Shown piece by piece: positions 8,032 through 17,334 of a stretch of DNA of 64,000 bases. Source of the stretch: Cupriavidus agavae (GTDB lineage Bacteria; Pseudomonadota; Gammaproteobacteria; Burkholderiales; Burkholderiaceae); contig NZ_SGXM01000001.1 in NCBI RefSeq assembly GCF_004217045.1, forward strand, positions 1,550,001 through 1,614,000. The letters run 5' to 3'. Position 1 is the first letter of the stretch; every line of letters starts with the position of its first letter. A model generated the notes under the pieces. It saw only the letters and a list, made by a program, of their open reading frames with translations. It made no database searches and was not told where the DNA came from. Made by a program: the position numbers and the translations under genes.

Positions 8032-8724
8032 CTACGCCAGATATTCGCGCCCGTTGAAAGTCAACACCCAGTGCGGACGAAACACGACGAATATCGCCAC
8101 CAACATGCCGGTCAGGAACGCGTCGCCAAAGGCCATGATGACGACCCCGGTCAGCCGGTCCGCCACACTCAGTCCGGCCCCGCCGGGCGCCGAGGTCTGC
8201 ACCAGCCACGCCACGCGCAGGCCGCCTGCCACCATGGACGCCAGCAGCGCCGCGAAATAGCCATGCCCGAGGATGAAGACGAACAGGTGCCGGGGCAGGC
8301 GGCGGCGCAGCACCGCCTGCAGCGCCGCCGTGACGAGCGCGGGCACCGCCGCCATCCAGATGAAGCGCGGCGCCAGCGCCACCCAGCCGATGTCCGGCCA
8401 CGCCTGCCCTGACAAGTAGGCCAGGCCGAGCAGCGAGACCACATTGGCCAGCGCCAGCGAGATCAGCGCCAGCGGCAGGCCGAACATCGTCACGGCCAGC
8501 GTGGCGCCGGTCAACTGGATCACCACGTCGTGGCCCACCGTGGCCCGCGCGGACCACAGCAGCGTCAGCAAGACCAGCGATCCCAGCCACGCATGCTGGA
8601 TCGGCTCGCGCTGCAGCACTTGCCACGGCCGTTGCATCACTGCCCAGAGCAGCACGCCCACCGCCAGCGTGGGCAGCGGCCAGACCGCCAGGAACTCCAG
8701 AATTGAAGATTTTTCGATGTGCAT
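8032..8724 (-). CDS. CbiM-like energy-coupling-factor permease / integral membrane protein
   Basis: A 230-residue protein made almost entirely of hydrophobic helices. It starts MHIEKSS, recalling the MHI start of CbiM/NikM cobalt and nickel transport components, whose His2 binds metal. The core segment QLTGATLAVTMFGLPLALISLALA resembles the CbiM pattern H-L-x-G-x-x-L-A-x-L-L-G-P, but the usual His is Gln here. The C-terminal GDAFLTGMLVAIFVVFRP also fits the family. No ATPase or CbiN/CbiQ partner lies beside it, so it may act alone or with remote partners. It is divergent from folD. The family call is moderate and the metal is unknown. Confidence 0.6.
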   Translation of the reverse strand: MHIEKSSILEFLAVWPLPTLAVGVLLWAVMQRPWQVLQREPIQHAWLGSLVLLTLLWSARATVGHDVVIQLTGATLAVTMFGLPLALISLALANVVSLLGLAYLSGQAWPDIGWVALAPRFIWMAAVPALVTAALQAVLRRRLPRHLFVFILGHGYFAALLASMVAGGLRVAWLVQTSAPGGAGLSVADRLTGVVIMAFGDAFLTGMLVAIFVVFRPHWVLTFNGREYLA

Positions 8725-8808
8725 GGGCGGATGCTAGCAGCCCGCCCGCCGCGGCCACTTGCATGCGATCAAGCGCGCCGGGATGCCGTCGCGCCGCGCC
8801 GGAGCCTT

Positions 8809-8814
8809 TATAAT
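8809..8814 (+). promoter_or_regulatory. Likely -10 element of folD
   Basis: A perfect TATAAT lies 66 nt before the folD start, in the gap between divergent folD and the CbiM-like gene. No good -35 is visible at the usual spacing (CCGTCG there). Support is the hexamer alone. Confidence 0.4.
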
Positions 8815-8879
8815 CCCGGTTTCGCGCCGCCGCCCCCGGCCCGGCGCCCGCCTTTCCAGTCATTCCAGCCACGTATCCC

Positions 8880-9737
8880 ATGTCCGCACAACTGATCGAC
8901 GGTAACGCCCTCGCCAAACATATCCGTGCCGAAGCCGCCCAGCGCGCCGCCCGCCTGACCGCCGCCGGCCACCAGCCCGGCCTGGCCGTGGTGCTCGTGG
9001 GCGAAGACCCGGCCAGCCAGGTCTATGTGCGCAACAAGGTCAAGGCCTGCGAGGACAACGGCTTTCATTCGTCGCTGGACCGCTACCCGGCCGACCTTTC
9101 CGAAGCCGACCTGCTGGCCCGCATCGACGCGCTGAACCAGGACCCGAAGATCCACGGCATCCTGGTGCAATTGCCGCTGCCGAAGCACATCGACAGCCAC
9201 AAGGTGCTCGAAGCCATCGCCCCCGGGAAGGACGTCGACGGCTTCCACGTGGCCAACGCGGGCGCGCTGATGACCGGCGCCCCGCTGTTCCGCCCGTGCA
9301 CGCCGTATGGCTGCATGAAGATGCTGGAGTCGGTGCAGTTCCCGCTGCGCGGCGCGCGTGCCGTGGTGGTGGGCGCGTCGAACATCGTCGGCAAGCCGAT
9401 GGCGATGATGCTGCTGCAGGCCGGCGCCACCGTCACCATCTGCAACAGCAAGACGCGCGACCTGGCCGCCCATACCCGTGACGCCGACGTGATCGTGGCC
9501 GCGGTGGGCCGCCGCAACATCATCACGGCCGACATGGTCAAGCCCGGCGCCGCCGTGATCGACGTGGGCATGAACCGCGACGATGCCGGCAAGCTGTGCG
9601 GCGACGTGGACTTTGCCGGCGTGCGCGAGGTGGCCGGCTACATCACCCCGGTGCCGGGCGGCGTGGGTCCGATGACGATCACGATGCTGCTGGTCAACAC
9701 GCTGGAATCGGCCGAGCGCGTGGCCGGGCTGGGCTGA
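8880..9737 (+). CDS. folD: FolD, methylenetetrahydrofolate dehydrogenase/cyclohydrolase
   Basis: Cytoplasmic bifunctional enzyme that oxidises 5,10-methylene-THF with NADP and hydrolyses the methenyl product to 10-formyl-THF, feeding purine and fMet-tRNA synthesis. The 285 residues match the usual family length. Visible motifs are the catalytic-Lys region [17 protein letters not shown], the substrate segment [10 protein letters not shown], the nucleotide-binding [18 protein letters not shown] and the signature [15 protein letters not shown] near the C-terminus. The start ATG follows a divergent intergenic region with a TATAAT. It stands alone, with prlC following after about 140 nt. Confidence 0.97.
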   Translation: MSAQLIDGNALAKHIRAEAAQRAARLTAAGHQPGLAVVLVGEDPASQVYVRNKVKACEDNGFHSSLDRYPADLSEADLLARIDALNQDPKIHGILVQLPLPKHIDSHKVLEAIAPGKDVDGFHVANAGALMTGAPLFRPCTPYGCMKMLESVQFPLRGARAVVVGASNIVGKPMAMMLLQAGATVTICNSKTRDLAAHTRDADVIVAAVGRRNIITADMVKPGAAVIDVGMNRDDAGKLCGDVDFAGVREVAGYITPVPGGVGPMTITMLLVNTLESAERVAGLG

Positions 9738-9746
9738 GGCCCGCCG

Positions 9747-9767
9747 GAGGCGCCCTGCCGGCGCCTC
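9747..9767 (+). terminator. Hairpin after folD (weak terminator)
   Basis: A perfect 8-bp stem GAGGCGCC/GGCGCCTC around CTGCC lies 10 nt after the folD stop. No U tract follows, so termination would be weak or factor-assisted. Confidence 0.4.
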
Positions 9768-9877
9768 AATCGCACCCATAGCAAAGTCGTACTGGATATT
9801 TGGGCCCAAAGGCCTCATCTTGCACAGGTAACGTGCCGCGCCGTCCCAGTCGCGCGGCCCACCAGCCGGGAATTGCC

Positions 9878-11980
9878 ATGACTGATACCACCGACCGCGC
9901 CAACAATCCGCTGCTCGATTTCTCCGATCTGCCGCGCTTCGCCGAGATCCGCCCCGAGCACATCGGCCCGGCACTGGACGTGCTGCTGGCGCAGGCGCAG
10001 GCCGCCGTCGACCGCGCCGAAGACCCGGCCACGCCGGCCACCTGGAACACCGCCGTCGAGGCGCTGGAAACCGCCACCGAGCCGCTGGGCCGCGCCTGGG
10101 GCGTGGTGGGCCACCTGAGCGCCGTGGCGGACACGCCCGAACTGCGCAAGGCCCATGCGGACAACCTGCCGCGCATGACCGAATTCTGGTCGTCGCTGGG
10201 CCAGAGCCTGGCGCTGTACGAGAAGTACAAGGCCGTGGCCGCCGGCCCCGAGTTCGCCGGCCTGAGCCCGGCGCGCAAGCAGTTGCTCGAAAACGAGCTG
10301 CGCGGCTTCCGCCTGGGCGGCGCCGAACTGGCCGAAGACCGCAAGCCGCGCTTTGCCGAGATCCAGGAAGAGCAGGCCCAGTTGTCGAAGGCGTTCTCCG
10401 ACCACGTGCTCGACGCCACCAACGGCTACGCCCTCTATATAGAAGATGGCGCGCGGCTGGCCGGCATCCCGGCCGATGCCCAGGAAGCCGCCAGGCTGGC
10501 CGCCGGGAAGGACGGCAAGCCGGGCTACAAGTTCACGCTCCATTTCCCGTCGTACTACCCGGTGCTGCAGTACGCCGACGACCGCGCGCTGCGCCGCACG
10601 ATGTACGAGGCCAGCGTCACGCGCGCCTCGGAACTGGGCCCGCAGTACAACAGCGGCCAGGCCGACTGGGACAACACCGCCAACATGCGCGACCAACTCG
10701 CGCTGCGCCGCGAGGAAGCCCGGATGCTGGGCTACGCCAACTACGGCGAGGTCTCGCTGGTGCCGAAGATGGCCGAATCGCCGGCCGACGTGCTGAAGTT
10801 CCTCGATGAACTGGCCGTCAAGGCCCGCCCCTACGCCGAAGCCGACTGGAAGGAACTGCAACAGTTTGCATCAAGCGAACTGGGCCTCGACAGGATCGAA
10901 CCGTGGGACGTGGCCTACGCCTCGGAGAAGCTGCGCCAGAAGCGCTACGCGTTCTCCGACGACGAGGTGAAACAGTACTTCCAGGAGCCCAAGGTGCTGG
11001 AAGGGCTGTTCGGCGTGGTCGAGAAGCTGTTCTCGGTCAGCATCCGGCCGGACACCGCCCAGACCTGGCACCCGGACGTGCGCTTTTTCCGCGTGGTGTC
11101 GCCGCAGGGCGCGCTGCTGGCGCAGTTCTATATCGACCTGTACGCCCGCGAAGGCAAGCGCGGCGGCGCCTGGATGGACGACGCCCGGGGCCGCAAGGAA
11201 CGCGGCAACGGCACCGTGCAGACGCCGGTGGCCTATCTGACGTGCAACTTCACGGCGCCGGTCGGCGGCAAGCCGGCGCTGTTCACGCATGACGAGGTCA
11301 TCACGCTGTTCCACGAGTTCGGCCACGGCCTGCACCACATGCTGACGCAGGTGGGCGACCTCGGCGTCTCGGGCATCAACGGCGTGGAGTGGGATGCCGT
11401 GGAACTGCCGTCGCAGTTCATGGAGAACTTCTGCTGGGAATACGAGGTGCTGGAAACGATGACGGCCCACGTGGAAACCGGCGCCCCGCTGCCCCGCGCG
11501 CTGTTCGACCGGATGCTGGCGGCCAAGAACTTCCAGAACGGCATGATGACGCTGCGCCAGATCGTGTTCTCGTCGTTCGACATGCACCTGCACACCGATT
11601 TCGATCCCCAGGGCACGGTCTCGGTGCTGGAACTGTCGCGCCAGATCAACGACAGCAAGCACGTGGTGCCGCAGTCGGCGCTGTCGCGCTGGCCGAACAC
11701 GTTCAGCCACATCTTCGCGGGCGGGTACGCGGCCGGCTACTACAGCTACAAGTGGGCCGAGGTGCTGTCCGCCGACGTCTACGCGGCGTTCGAGGAAGCC
11801 GGCAACCTGTCGGGCAGCGTGCTCGACAGCGCGGTGGGCGAGCGGTACCGGCGCGAGATCCTGTCGGTGGGCGGCAGCCGGCCGGCCATGGAATCGTTCG
11901 TCGCATTCCGCGGCCGCGCCCCGCAGATCGACGCGCTGCTGCGCCACGGCGGCATGGCCGAGACGGCTGCGGCGGCCTGA
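9878..11980 (+). CDS. prlC: Oligopeptidase A (M3 family zinc peptidase)
   Basis: Cytoplasmic thimet-type oligopeptidase that degrades short peptides, including cleaved signal peptides. The zinc site HEFGH is at about residues 479-483, within ITLFHEFGHGLHHML, and a second helix carries the Glu ligand (VELPSQFMENFCWEYE). The length of 700 residues and the sequence FAGGYAAGYYSYKWAEVLSAD near the end are typical of OpdA/PrlC. The ATG at 9878 was chosen because MTDTTDRANNPLLDFSDLPRF begins as in relatives; upstream in-frame sequence from 9800 does not look coding. A short tandem repeat starts over its stop codon. Confidence 0.96.
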   Translation: MTDTTDRANNPLLDFSDLPRFAEIRPEHIGPALDVLLAQAQAAVDRAEDPATPATWNTAVEALETATEPLGRAWGVVGHLSAVADTPELRKAHADNLPRMTEFWSSLGQSLALYEKYKAVAAGPEFAGLSPARKQLLENELRGFRLGGAELAEDRKPRFAEIQEEQAQLSKAFSDHVLDATNGYALYIEDGARLAGIPADAQEAARLAAGKDGKPGYKFTLHFPSYYPVLQYADDRALRRTMYEASVTRASELGPQYNSGQADWDNTANMRDQLALRREEARMLGYANYGEVSLVPKMAESPADVLKFLDELAVKARPYAEADWKELQQFASSELGLDRIEPWDVAYASEKLRQKRYAFSDDEVKQYFQEPKVLEGLFGVVEKLFSVSIRPDTAQTWHPDVRFFRVVSPQGALLAQFYIDLYAREGKRGGAWMDDARGRKERGNGTVQTPVAYLTCNFTAPVGGKPALFTHDEVITLFHEFGHGLHHMLTQVGDLGVSGINGVEWDAVELPSQFMENFCWEYEVLETMTAHVETGAPLPRALFDRMLAAKNFQNGMMTLRQIVFSSFDMHLHTDFDPQGTVSVLELSRQINDSKHVVPQSALSRWPNTFSHIFAGGYAAGYYSYKWAEVLSADVYAAFEEAGNLSGSVLDSAVGERYRREILSVGGSRPAMESFVAFRGRAPQIDALLRHGGMAETAAAA

Positions 11981-12014
11981 TCGCCTGAACGCCTGAACGC
12001 CTGATCGCCTGATC
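11975..12014 (+). repeat. 8-nt tandem repeat over the prlC stop codon
   Basis: Five consecutive units of GCCTGAWC with an exact 8-nt period run from the last prlC codons into the 3' spacer. Because 8 is not a multiple of 3, slippage would change the prlC C-terminus and its stop position by only a few residues. Confidence 0.8.
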
Positions 12015-12033
12015 CCGCCACCGGCGCCCGGCC

Positions 12034-12432
12034 ATGGACCTTCCTTTCCCGATTCGCAAGGAATGTCCGCCGGGCGCCTGCGTCTGCAACCGCGAGGCGC
12101 TGCTGGCCGACCCCGGCGCCGACCTGCGCATCCTGCAACTGACGCAGCAGGAAGAGAAGAAGCTCGTCGAAAGGCTGGAGAACGTGGCGTCGCTCGACGA
12201 ACTGCTGCGCATGCAGGCGCGCATGCGCGACCTGCTCGGCATGGAGATTTCGATCACGCCCAGCGACAATGTCGTGCGCACCACGCGCGGCTTCCGCATC
12301 GAAATGGCCGACCAGCCGGGCCTGTGCCGCAAGACGCGGCAGGCCATCCCGGCGGCCATCCGGCGCAGCATGGACAACCATCCGGAAATCGCTTTCGCTA
12401 TCCTGAACCAGCGCGACCTGCTGGGCGGGTAG
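12034..12432 (+). CDS. Conserved hypothetical protein with N-terminal cysteine motif
   Basis: A 132-residue soluble protein of unknown function. The N-terminus has ECPPGACVCNRE, three cysteines close together (CX5CXC) that could bind metal. A charged helical stretch follows (LTQQEEKKLVERLENVASLDELLRMQARMRDLLG), then a mixed region ending IPAAIRRSMDNHPEIAFAILNQRDLL. It lies between prlC and xthA on the same strand with short gaps, so it may be cotranscribed. No family was recognised. Codon use matches the neighbours and the reading frame is clean, so it is probably a real gene. Confidence 0.8.
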   Translation: MDLPFPIRKECPPGACVCNREALLADPGADLRILQLTQQEEKKLVERLENVASLDELLRMQARMRDLLGMEISITPSDNVVRTTRGFRIEMADQPGLCRKTRQAIPAAIRRSMDNHPEIAFAILNQRDLLGG

Positions 12433-12481
12433 CATGCTGTCCGGGCCGGACAACCCCCGAAGAATAAAACCAGAGCCACCG

Positions 12482-13279
12482 ATGAGAATTGCCAGCTGGA
12501 ACGTCAACTCCCTGAAGGTCCGCCTTCCCCAGGTCTTGCAATGGCTGGCCGCCCAGGACGCCGCCGGCACGCCCGTGGACGCGCTGTGCCTGCAGGAACT
12601 GAAGCTGCCCGACGACAAGTACCCGCTGGCCGAACTGGAAGCCGCCGGCTTCCACAGCGTCTACACCGGCCAGAAGACCTATAACGGCGTGGCCATCGTG
12701 GCGCGCGACGGCACCATGCCGGCGCCCACCGACGTGGTGCGCAACATTCCCGGGTACGAGGACGCGCAGCAGCGCGTGGTGGCCGGCACCTATGGCGACG
12801 TGCGCCTGATCAGCGCCTACTTCCCGAACGGCCAGGCGCTCGACTCCGACAAGTTCGTCTACAAGCTCGACTGGCTCAAGGCCATGACCGACTGGCTGCG
12901 CGCCGAGATGGCCAGGTACCCGAAGCTGGCGCTGCTGGGCGATTTCAACATCGCCCCCGAAGACCGCGACGTGCACGATCCCGCCAAATGGGAAGGCCAG
13001 AACCTGGTCTCCCCGCAGGAGCGCGATGCGTTCAAGGCACTGATCGCCATGGGTTTCGTGGATTCGTTCCGGATGTTCGAGCAGCCCGAGAAGACGTTCT
13101 CCTGGTGGGATTACCGCATGATGGGCTTCCGCCGCAACGCGGGGCTGCGCATCGACCATATCCTGCTGTCGCCGGCGCTGGCCGGGCGCTGCAGCACCTG
13201 CATGATCGACAAGGAACCGCGCCGCTGGGAGCAGCCGTCCGACCATACGCCGGTCGTGGCCTCGCTCGACCTCGCCTGA
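12482..13279 (+). CDS. xthA: Exodeoxyribonuclease III (AP endonuclease family)
   Basis: Base-excision repair enzyme with 3'-5' exonuclease and AP-endonuclease activity on double-stranded DNA. It belongs to the Mg-dependent endonuclease/exonuclease/phosphatase fold: MRIASWNVNSLKVRLPQ at the start, LCLQELKLPDD with the metal-binding Glu, YFPNGQ, LLGDFNIAPEDRDVHDP with the Asp-Asn pair, and the terminal catalytic SDHTPVVASL. The 265 residues suit XthA. The ATG at 12482 was preferred to the in-frame 12434 ATG because homologues begin MRIASWNVNS. The SulP gene starts 13 nt downstream. Confidence 0.96.
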   Translation: MRIASWNVNSLKVRLPQVLQWLAAQDAAGTPVDALCLQELKLPDDKYPLAELEAAGFHSVYTGQKTYNGVAIVARDGTMPAPTDVVRNIPGYEDAQQRVVAGTYGDVRLISAYFPNGQALDSDKFVYKLDWLKAMTDWLRAEMARYPKLALLGDFNIAPEDRDVHDPAKWEGQNLVSPQERDAFKALIAMGFVDSFRMFEQPEKTFSWWDYRMMGFRRNAGLRIDHILLSPALAGRCSTCMIDKEPRRWEQPSDHTPVVASLDLA

Positions 13280-13292
13280 CCGCGGCCCACCG

Positions 13293-15122
13293 ATGAGCGT
13301 CGCCGCCCGCGCCCACCCCCCTGCCCTGCAACGCTGGTTCCCCTGGCTGCGGCGCGTGACACCGCTGACGCTGCGCGCCGACGCGATTGCCGGGCTGCTC
13401 GGCGCCGTGCTGGTGCTGCCGCAGGGCGTGGCCTTCGCCACGCTGGCGGGCCTGCCGCCGCAGTACGGCATCTACACGGCCGTGGTGCCGTGCATCGTCG
13501 CGGCGCTGTTCGGGTCGAGCTGGCATGTGATGTCGGGGCCAACCAACGCCAACTCGCTCGCGCTGTTTGCGATGCTGAGCCCCGTGGCGTTCGCCGGCAG
13601 CCCCGCCTACATCGCGCTGGCGCTGGCCGTGACGATGCTGGTGGGCGTGCTGCAACTAGCCGTGGGGGCGCTGCGGCTGGGTTCGCTGGCCAACTTCATC
13701 TCGCCCTCGGTGCTGCTCGGCTTTACCTGCGGCGCCGCCACGCTGATCGGGCTCTACGCGCTCAAGGACCTGTTCGGCCTGGCCGTGCCCACGGGCACCA
13801 GCGCCTTCGGCGTGGTGCGCTTCCTGTTCGACAATGTGGATACGGTCAATGCCAGCGCGCTGATCGTGGGCGCCGTCACGCTGGCGGTGACCATCGCCAT
13901 CAAGCGCGTGTGGCGCCGGCTGCCGTTCATGCTGCTGGGCCTGCTGGCCGGCTACGGCACCGCGATGCTGCTCAACCATAGCGGCTGGGCCGCCGCGCAG
14001 CACGTCAACGTGGTGGGGCCGATCCCCTCGGCCATCCCGCCGTTCCACGTGCCCGACATCAACTGGCGCACGGTGCCCGACCTGCTCGGCATTGCCGCCG
14101 CACTGACCATCGTGGCGCTGGGCCAGTCGATCTCGATCGCCAAGGCCGTGGCGCTGCGCTCGGGCCAGCACGTCGACGCCAATCGCGAGTTCATCGGCCA
14201 GGGCCTGTCGAACATCGCGGGCGGCCTGTTCTCGGGCTATATCTCGTGCGGCTCGCTGAACCGCTCGATGCCGAACTTCGAGGCCGGCGCACAGACGCCG
14301 CTGGCCAGCGTGTTCTCGGCACTGCTGCTCGTGGTGCTGGTCATGGTCAGCGCGCCGCTGCTGGCACAGATTCCGCTGGCGGCCATTGCCGCCATGCTGC
14401 TGCTCGTGGCCTGGGGCCTGTTCGACTTCAAGCGCCTGGGCCGCATTGCCCGGCTGTCGCGCACCGAGTTCGCCATCGCGGTGGGCACCTTCGTCGCCAC
14501 GCTCGTGATCCGGCTGGAGATGGCCGTGCTGCTCGGCACGATCCTGTCGCTGGTGGCCTACCTGTACCGCACCTCGCGCCCGGCCGTGCGCAGCCTCGTG
14601 CCCGACGCCGACGACCCGGGCCGCCGCTTCACTCCTCTGGACGAATTACGACGTCCGCAGCCAGAATGCCCGCAGCTGAAACTGCTGCGCATGGAAGGTG
14701 CCATCTACTTCGGCGCGGTGCAGTACGTGACCGACCGCCTGCACTGGCTGCGCACCGTCGACGCGGACCAGAAACACCTGCTGGCGATGACCAAGAGCAT
14801 GAATTTCATCGACCTGGCCGGCGCTGAAATGTGGGAGGCCGAATTGGCCGAGCGGCGCGCCGAAGGCGGCGACCTCTACTTCCACCGGCCGCGCACGCAG
14901 GTGCTGGAAACGTGGACGCAGACCGGCTTCGCCGACAAGCTCGGGCCGGACCATATCTTCCCGACCAAGCGACAGGCGCTCCGCACGATCATCGCCAGGC
15001 TCTCGCCCGAGATCTGTGCGCAGTGCCATGTGCGCATCTTCGAGGAATGCGCAGCCCGTCCGGGCGGCCCCGACCATCGCGGCACGACGCAAGCGGACGC
15101 ACAAACGCGTCACCCGGCCTGA
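13293..15122 (+). CDS. SulP family inorganic anion transporter with STAS domain
   Basis: Inner-membrane transporter of the SulP family, which moves sulfate, bicarbonate or other anions with H+ or Na+. The N-terminal half shows the SulP start (RADAIAGLLGAVLVLPQGVAFATLAGLPPQYGIYTAVVP) and FGSSWHVMSGPTNANSLALF, and hydrophobic segments continue to about residue 430. The cytoplasmic C-terminus carries a STAS domain (LLRMEGAIYFGAVQYV, MTKSMNFIDLAGAEMW) in which a pseudosubstrate-like Ser/Met area is visible. The tail has an unusual Cys cluster, ICAQCHVRIFEEC. Substrate cannot be assigned. It follows xthA closely but the functions are unrelated. Confidence 0.92.
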   Translation: MSVAARAHPPALQRWFPWLRRVTPLTLRADAIAGLLGAVLVLPQGVAFATLAGLPPQYGIYTAVVPCIVAALFGSSWHVMSGPTNANSLALFAMLSPVAFAGSPAYIALALAVTMLVGVLQLAVGALRLGSLANFISPSVLLGFTCGAATLIGLYALKDLFGLAVPTGTSAFGVVRFLFDNVDTVNASALIVGAVTLAVTIAIKRVWRRLPFMLLGLLAGYGTAMLLNHSGWAAAQHVNVVGPIPSAIPPFHVPDINWRTVPDLLGIAAALTIVALGQSISIAKAVALRSGQHVDANREFIGQGLSNIAGGLFSGYISCGSLNRSMPNFEAGAQTPLASVFSALLLVVLVMVSAPLLAQIPLAAIAAMLLLVAWGLFDFKRLGRIARLSRTEFAIAVGTFVATLVIRLEMAVLLGTILSLVAYLYRTSRPAVRSLVPDADDPGRRFTPLDELRRPQPECPQLKLLRMEGAIYFGAVQYVTDRLHWLRTVDADQKHLLAMTKSMNFIDLAGAEMWEAELAERRAEGGDLYFHRPRTQVLETWTQTGFADKLGPDHIFPTKRQALRTIIARLSPEICAQCHVRIFEECAARPGGPDHRGTTQADAQTRHPA

Positions 15123-15251
15123 GCGGCGATCGGTTCAACCAGACAAATTTGAAGTTATTACGAGATACGGTAGGAATGTAGCGCGCCGGCCGGCCTGTCG
15201 TGACAACAGGACCAGAACCGGCGGCGGAGGGTTGCTGCCGTCGGTCGGTCC

Positions 15252-15518
15252 TCAGACCGGCGCTACGTGCGCGCGCTTGACCACGACCGGCTGGGGCACG
15301 CCCTGCTCGATCAGCACCACGGCCGCGCGTTCGATCGTGTCACGACCGGCGCGGAACGCCTCTTCCAGCGACAACACCTGGTCGGCACTGAAGCCTTCCC
15401 AGAGCGCTTCGCGCGTTACCACACAGGTCACTTGTTCACCATTGACCACCGCGTGGAACAGCAAACCCTCATTGTTGATGTCGTAGCGGTCTTGCTCCTG
15501 GAATTTGATTTCCATCAT
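15252..15518 (-). CDS. DUF1488-type small protein
   Basis: An 88-residue soluble protein of the DUF1488 type common in Burkholderiaceae; function unknown. The start MMEIKFQEQDRYDINNEGLLFHAVVNGEQVTCVVTREAL and the acidic helix DQVLSLEEAFRAGRDTIERAA fit that family. The ATG at 15518 is supported by a strong GGAGGG ribosome site 5-6 nt upstream; a second ATG follows at once. The in-frame extension to 15590 is not needed. It stands alone, convergent with the SulP gene. Confidence 0.8.
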   Translation of the reverse strand: MMEIKFQEQDRYDINNEGLLFHAVVNGEQVTCVVTREALWEGFSADQVLSLEEAFRAGRDTIERAAVVLIEQGVPQPVVVKRAHVAPV

Positions 15519-15763
15519 CACAGCCCTCCATATGCAAGTGGAGAAGCATCCTAACATGGCTTTGCGGAAATCGTCTGTGATCCCCTGCACAAGCCATGCC
15601 GAATGCGATTCGTCTCATTCGTCGCGGTCATCGACCCATCGGATCTCGTTTGCCGCGAGCATGACGCACGCATGTGTCAGCGTGATGTGCCCGATCGTTT
15701 CGATCACGCGGACGGTTGCCGCGCGCAGTCGGACCACCACTTTCGGGGCCTTTCACGAAACGT

Positions 15764-15791
15764 TTGACAACGCGGAAAATCCTGCTAGAAT
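15764..15791 (+). promoter_or_regulatory. Sigma-70 promoter of first tRNA-Lys
   Basis: TTGACA (15764-15769, perfect -35) and TAGAAT (15786-15791) are 16 nt apart, and the tRNA begins 13 nt after the -10. The same GCTAGAATCT box occurs before the second tRNA-Lys copy. Confidence 0.8.
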
Positions 15792-15804
15792 CTCGGTCTT
15801 CGTC

Positions 15805-15880
15805 GGGGCGTTAGCTCAGTTGGTAGAGCAGCGGACTCTTAATCCGTAGGTCGAGTGTTCGAGTCACTCACGCCCCACCA
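15805..15880 (+). tRNA. tRNA-Lys (anticodon CUU), copy 1
   Basis: A 76-nt tRNA including encoded CCA. The acceptor GGGGCGT pairs with ACGCCCC, the D arm is TTAGCTCAGTTGGTAGAGC, the anticodon loop CTCTTAA gives CUU (reads AAG), and the T arm contains GTTCGAGTC. It is identical to the copy at 18470-18545. Confidence 0.97.
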
Positions 15881-15888
15881 GACACAAG

Positions 15889-15925
15889 AAAGGCCGGAAG
15901 CAGCGATGCTTCCGGCCTTTTGCTT
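15889..15925 (+). terminator. Rho-independent terminator after tRNA-Lys copy 1
   Basis: A 12-bp stem (AAGGCCGGAAGC with GCTTCCGGCCTT) and a short loop are followed by TTTGCTTT, starting 9 nt after the tRNA. It also faces the end of the convergent amidohydrolase gene. Confidence 0.8.
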
Positions 15926-15948
15926 TCCGGCGCCAGGCTTTTCCGCCC

Positions 15949-17334
15949 CTACGCCGCCTGCGAGCGCTCGAACAGCGTGCGCGCGAGGCGCCGGTGATCG
16001 GCCAGCACATGCGGCAGATCGGCCGTCAGCAGCACACCGTCGCGCACCACCGGCCGGCCATTGATGATGCTGGTCGACACATTGGCCGGCGTGCAGAACA
16101 CCAGCGCCGCCACGGGGTCATGCCCGGCCCCCGCAAATCCGACGTCCGACATGTCGAACGCGACGATGTCAGCCGACATGCCCGGCGCCAGCGCGCCAAT
16201 ATCATCACGGTTCAGCACCCGCGCGCCGCCGAGCGTGGCAATCTCCAGCGCCTCGCGCGCACTCATCGCCGCCGGGCCGAAGCCCACGCGCTGCAGCAGC
16301 ATTGCCTGCCGCGCTTCGCCGAGCAGATGCGCGCCATCGTTGGAGGCGCTGCCGTCCACCCCCAGCCCCACCGGCACACCGGCGTCGCGCATGCGGCGGA
16401 TCGGCGCGATGCCCGACGCCAGCCGCATGTTCGAGCACGGACAATGCGCCACGCCGGTACCGGTGCGCGCGAACAGCGCCACGCCCTCCTCGTCAAGCTT
16501 CACGCAATGCGCGTGCCAGACATCGTGCCCGACCCAGCCCAGGTCCTCGGCGTACTGCGCCGGCGTCATGCCGAACTTTTCCCGCGAATAGGCGATGTCG
16601 TTGTCGTTCTCGGCCAGATGGGTGTGCAGCGACACGCCGTAGTGGCGCGCCATCACCGCCGACTCGCGCATCAGGTCGCGCGATACCGAGAACGGCGAGC
16701 ACGGCGCCAGCACCACGCGCAGCATGGCGTGGCGCGAGGCGTCGTGATACTGCTCCACCAGCCGCTGGCTGTCGCGCAGGATGGCCGGCTCGGTCTCCAC
16801 CACCACATCGGGCGGCAGCCCGCCCTGGCTGCGCCCCACGCTCATCGAGCCGCGTGCGGCGTGGAAGCGCATGCCGATCTGTCGCGCGGCGTCGATCGAA
16901 TCGTCGAGGCGGGAGCCGTTCGGGTACAGGTAGAGGTGGTCGCTCGTGGTCGTACAACCGGACAGCATCAGTTCGGCCATCGCGGTCTGGGTCGAGACGC
17001 GGATCATCTCGGGCGTCAGGTGCGACCAGATCATGTAGAGATTGGTCAGCCAGCCGAACAGCTCGGCGTCCTGCGCGGCCGGCACGGCGCGCGTCAGGCT
17101 CTGGTACATGTGGTGGTGGGTATTGACCAGGCCCGGCGTGACCACATGGCCGCGCATGTCGATGACCTCGGCGCCGCCTTCGTCGACCAGGCGGCGGTAC
17201 TGCGGGGGCAGCTCGGCGGTAGGCCCCACCCACTCGATGGCCGGACCATTGGCGACGAGCGCACCATCGGCAATCTCGCGGCGCTGGGCGTCCATGGTGA
17301 CCAGGACGTCGGCGTGCTGGAGGATCAGGGTCAT
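15949..17334 (-). CDS. 8-oxoguanine deaminase-type amidohydrolase
   Basis: A 461-residue amidohydrolase of the TrzA/AtzB/8-oxoguanine deaminase group. The metal site is complete: NTHHHMYQ with the paired His, the third His in LHTHLAEND, HAHCVKLD, and the Asp in LGVDGSASNDG. The family swap of GTPGLVNTHHH and CPCSNMRLASGIAPI is present. The spacing and LYMIWSHLTPEM favour 8-oxoguanine deaminase, which converts 8-oxoguanine to uric acid; triazine or other deaminase activity is not excluded. A LysR regulator lies upstream on the same strand. Together they occupy the segment between two identical tRNA-Lys genes. Confidence 0.85.
   Translation of the reverse strand: MTLILQHADVLVTMDAQRREIADGALVANGPAIEWVGPTAELPPQYRRLVDEGGAEVIDMRGHVVTPGLVNTHHHMYQSLTRAVPAAQDAELFGWLTNLYMIWSHLTPEMIRVSTQTAMAELMLSGCTTTSDHLYLYPNGSRLDDSIDAARQIGMRFHAARGSMSVGRSQGGLPPDVVVETEPAILRDSQRLVEQYHDASRHAMLRVVLAPCSPFSVSRDLMRESAVMARHYGVSLHTHLAENDNDIAYSREKFGMTPAQYAEDLGWVGHDVWHAHCVKLDEEGVALFARTGTGVAHCPCSNMRLASGIAPIRRMRDAGVPVGLGVDGSASNDGAHLLGEARQAMLLQRVGFGPAAMSAREALEIATLGGARVLNRDDIGALAPGMSADIVAFDMSDVGFAGAGHDPVAALVFCTPANVSTSIINGRPVVRDGVLLTADLPHVLADHRRLARTLFERSQAA

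Noticed and set aside
15030-15060. CAQCH in the SulP C-terminus as a heme c site
   Set aside because: The segment is in the cytoplasmic tail after the STAS domain with no export signal, so heme attachment is not expected. A zinc or redox role is more likely.
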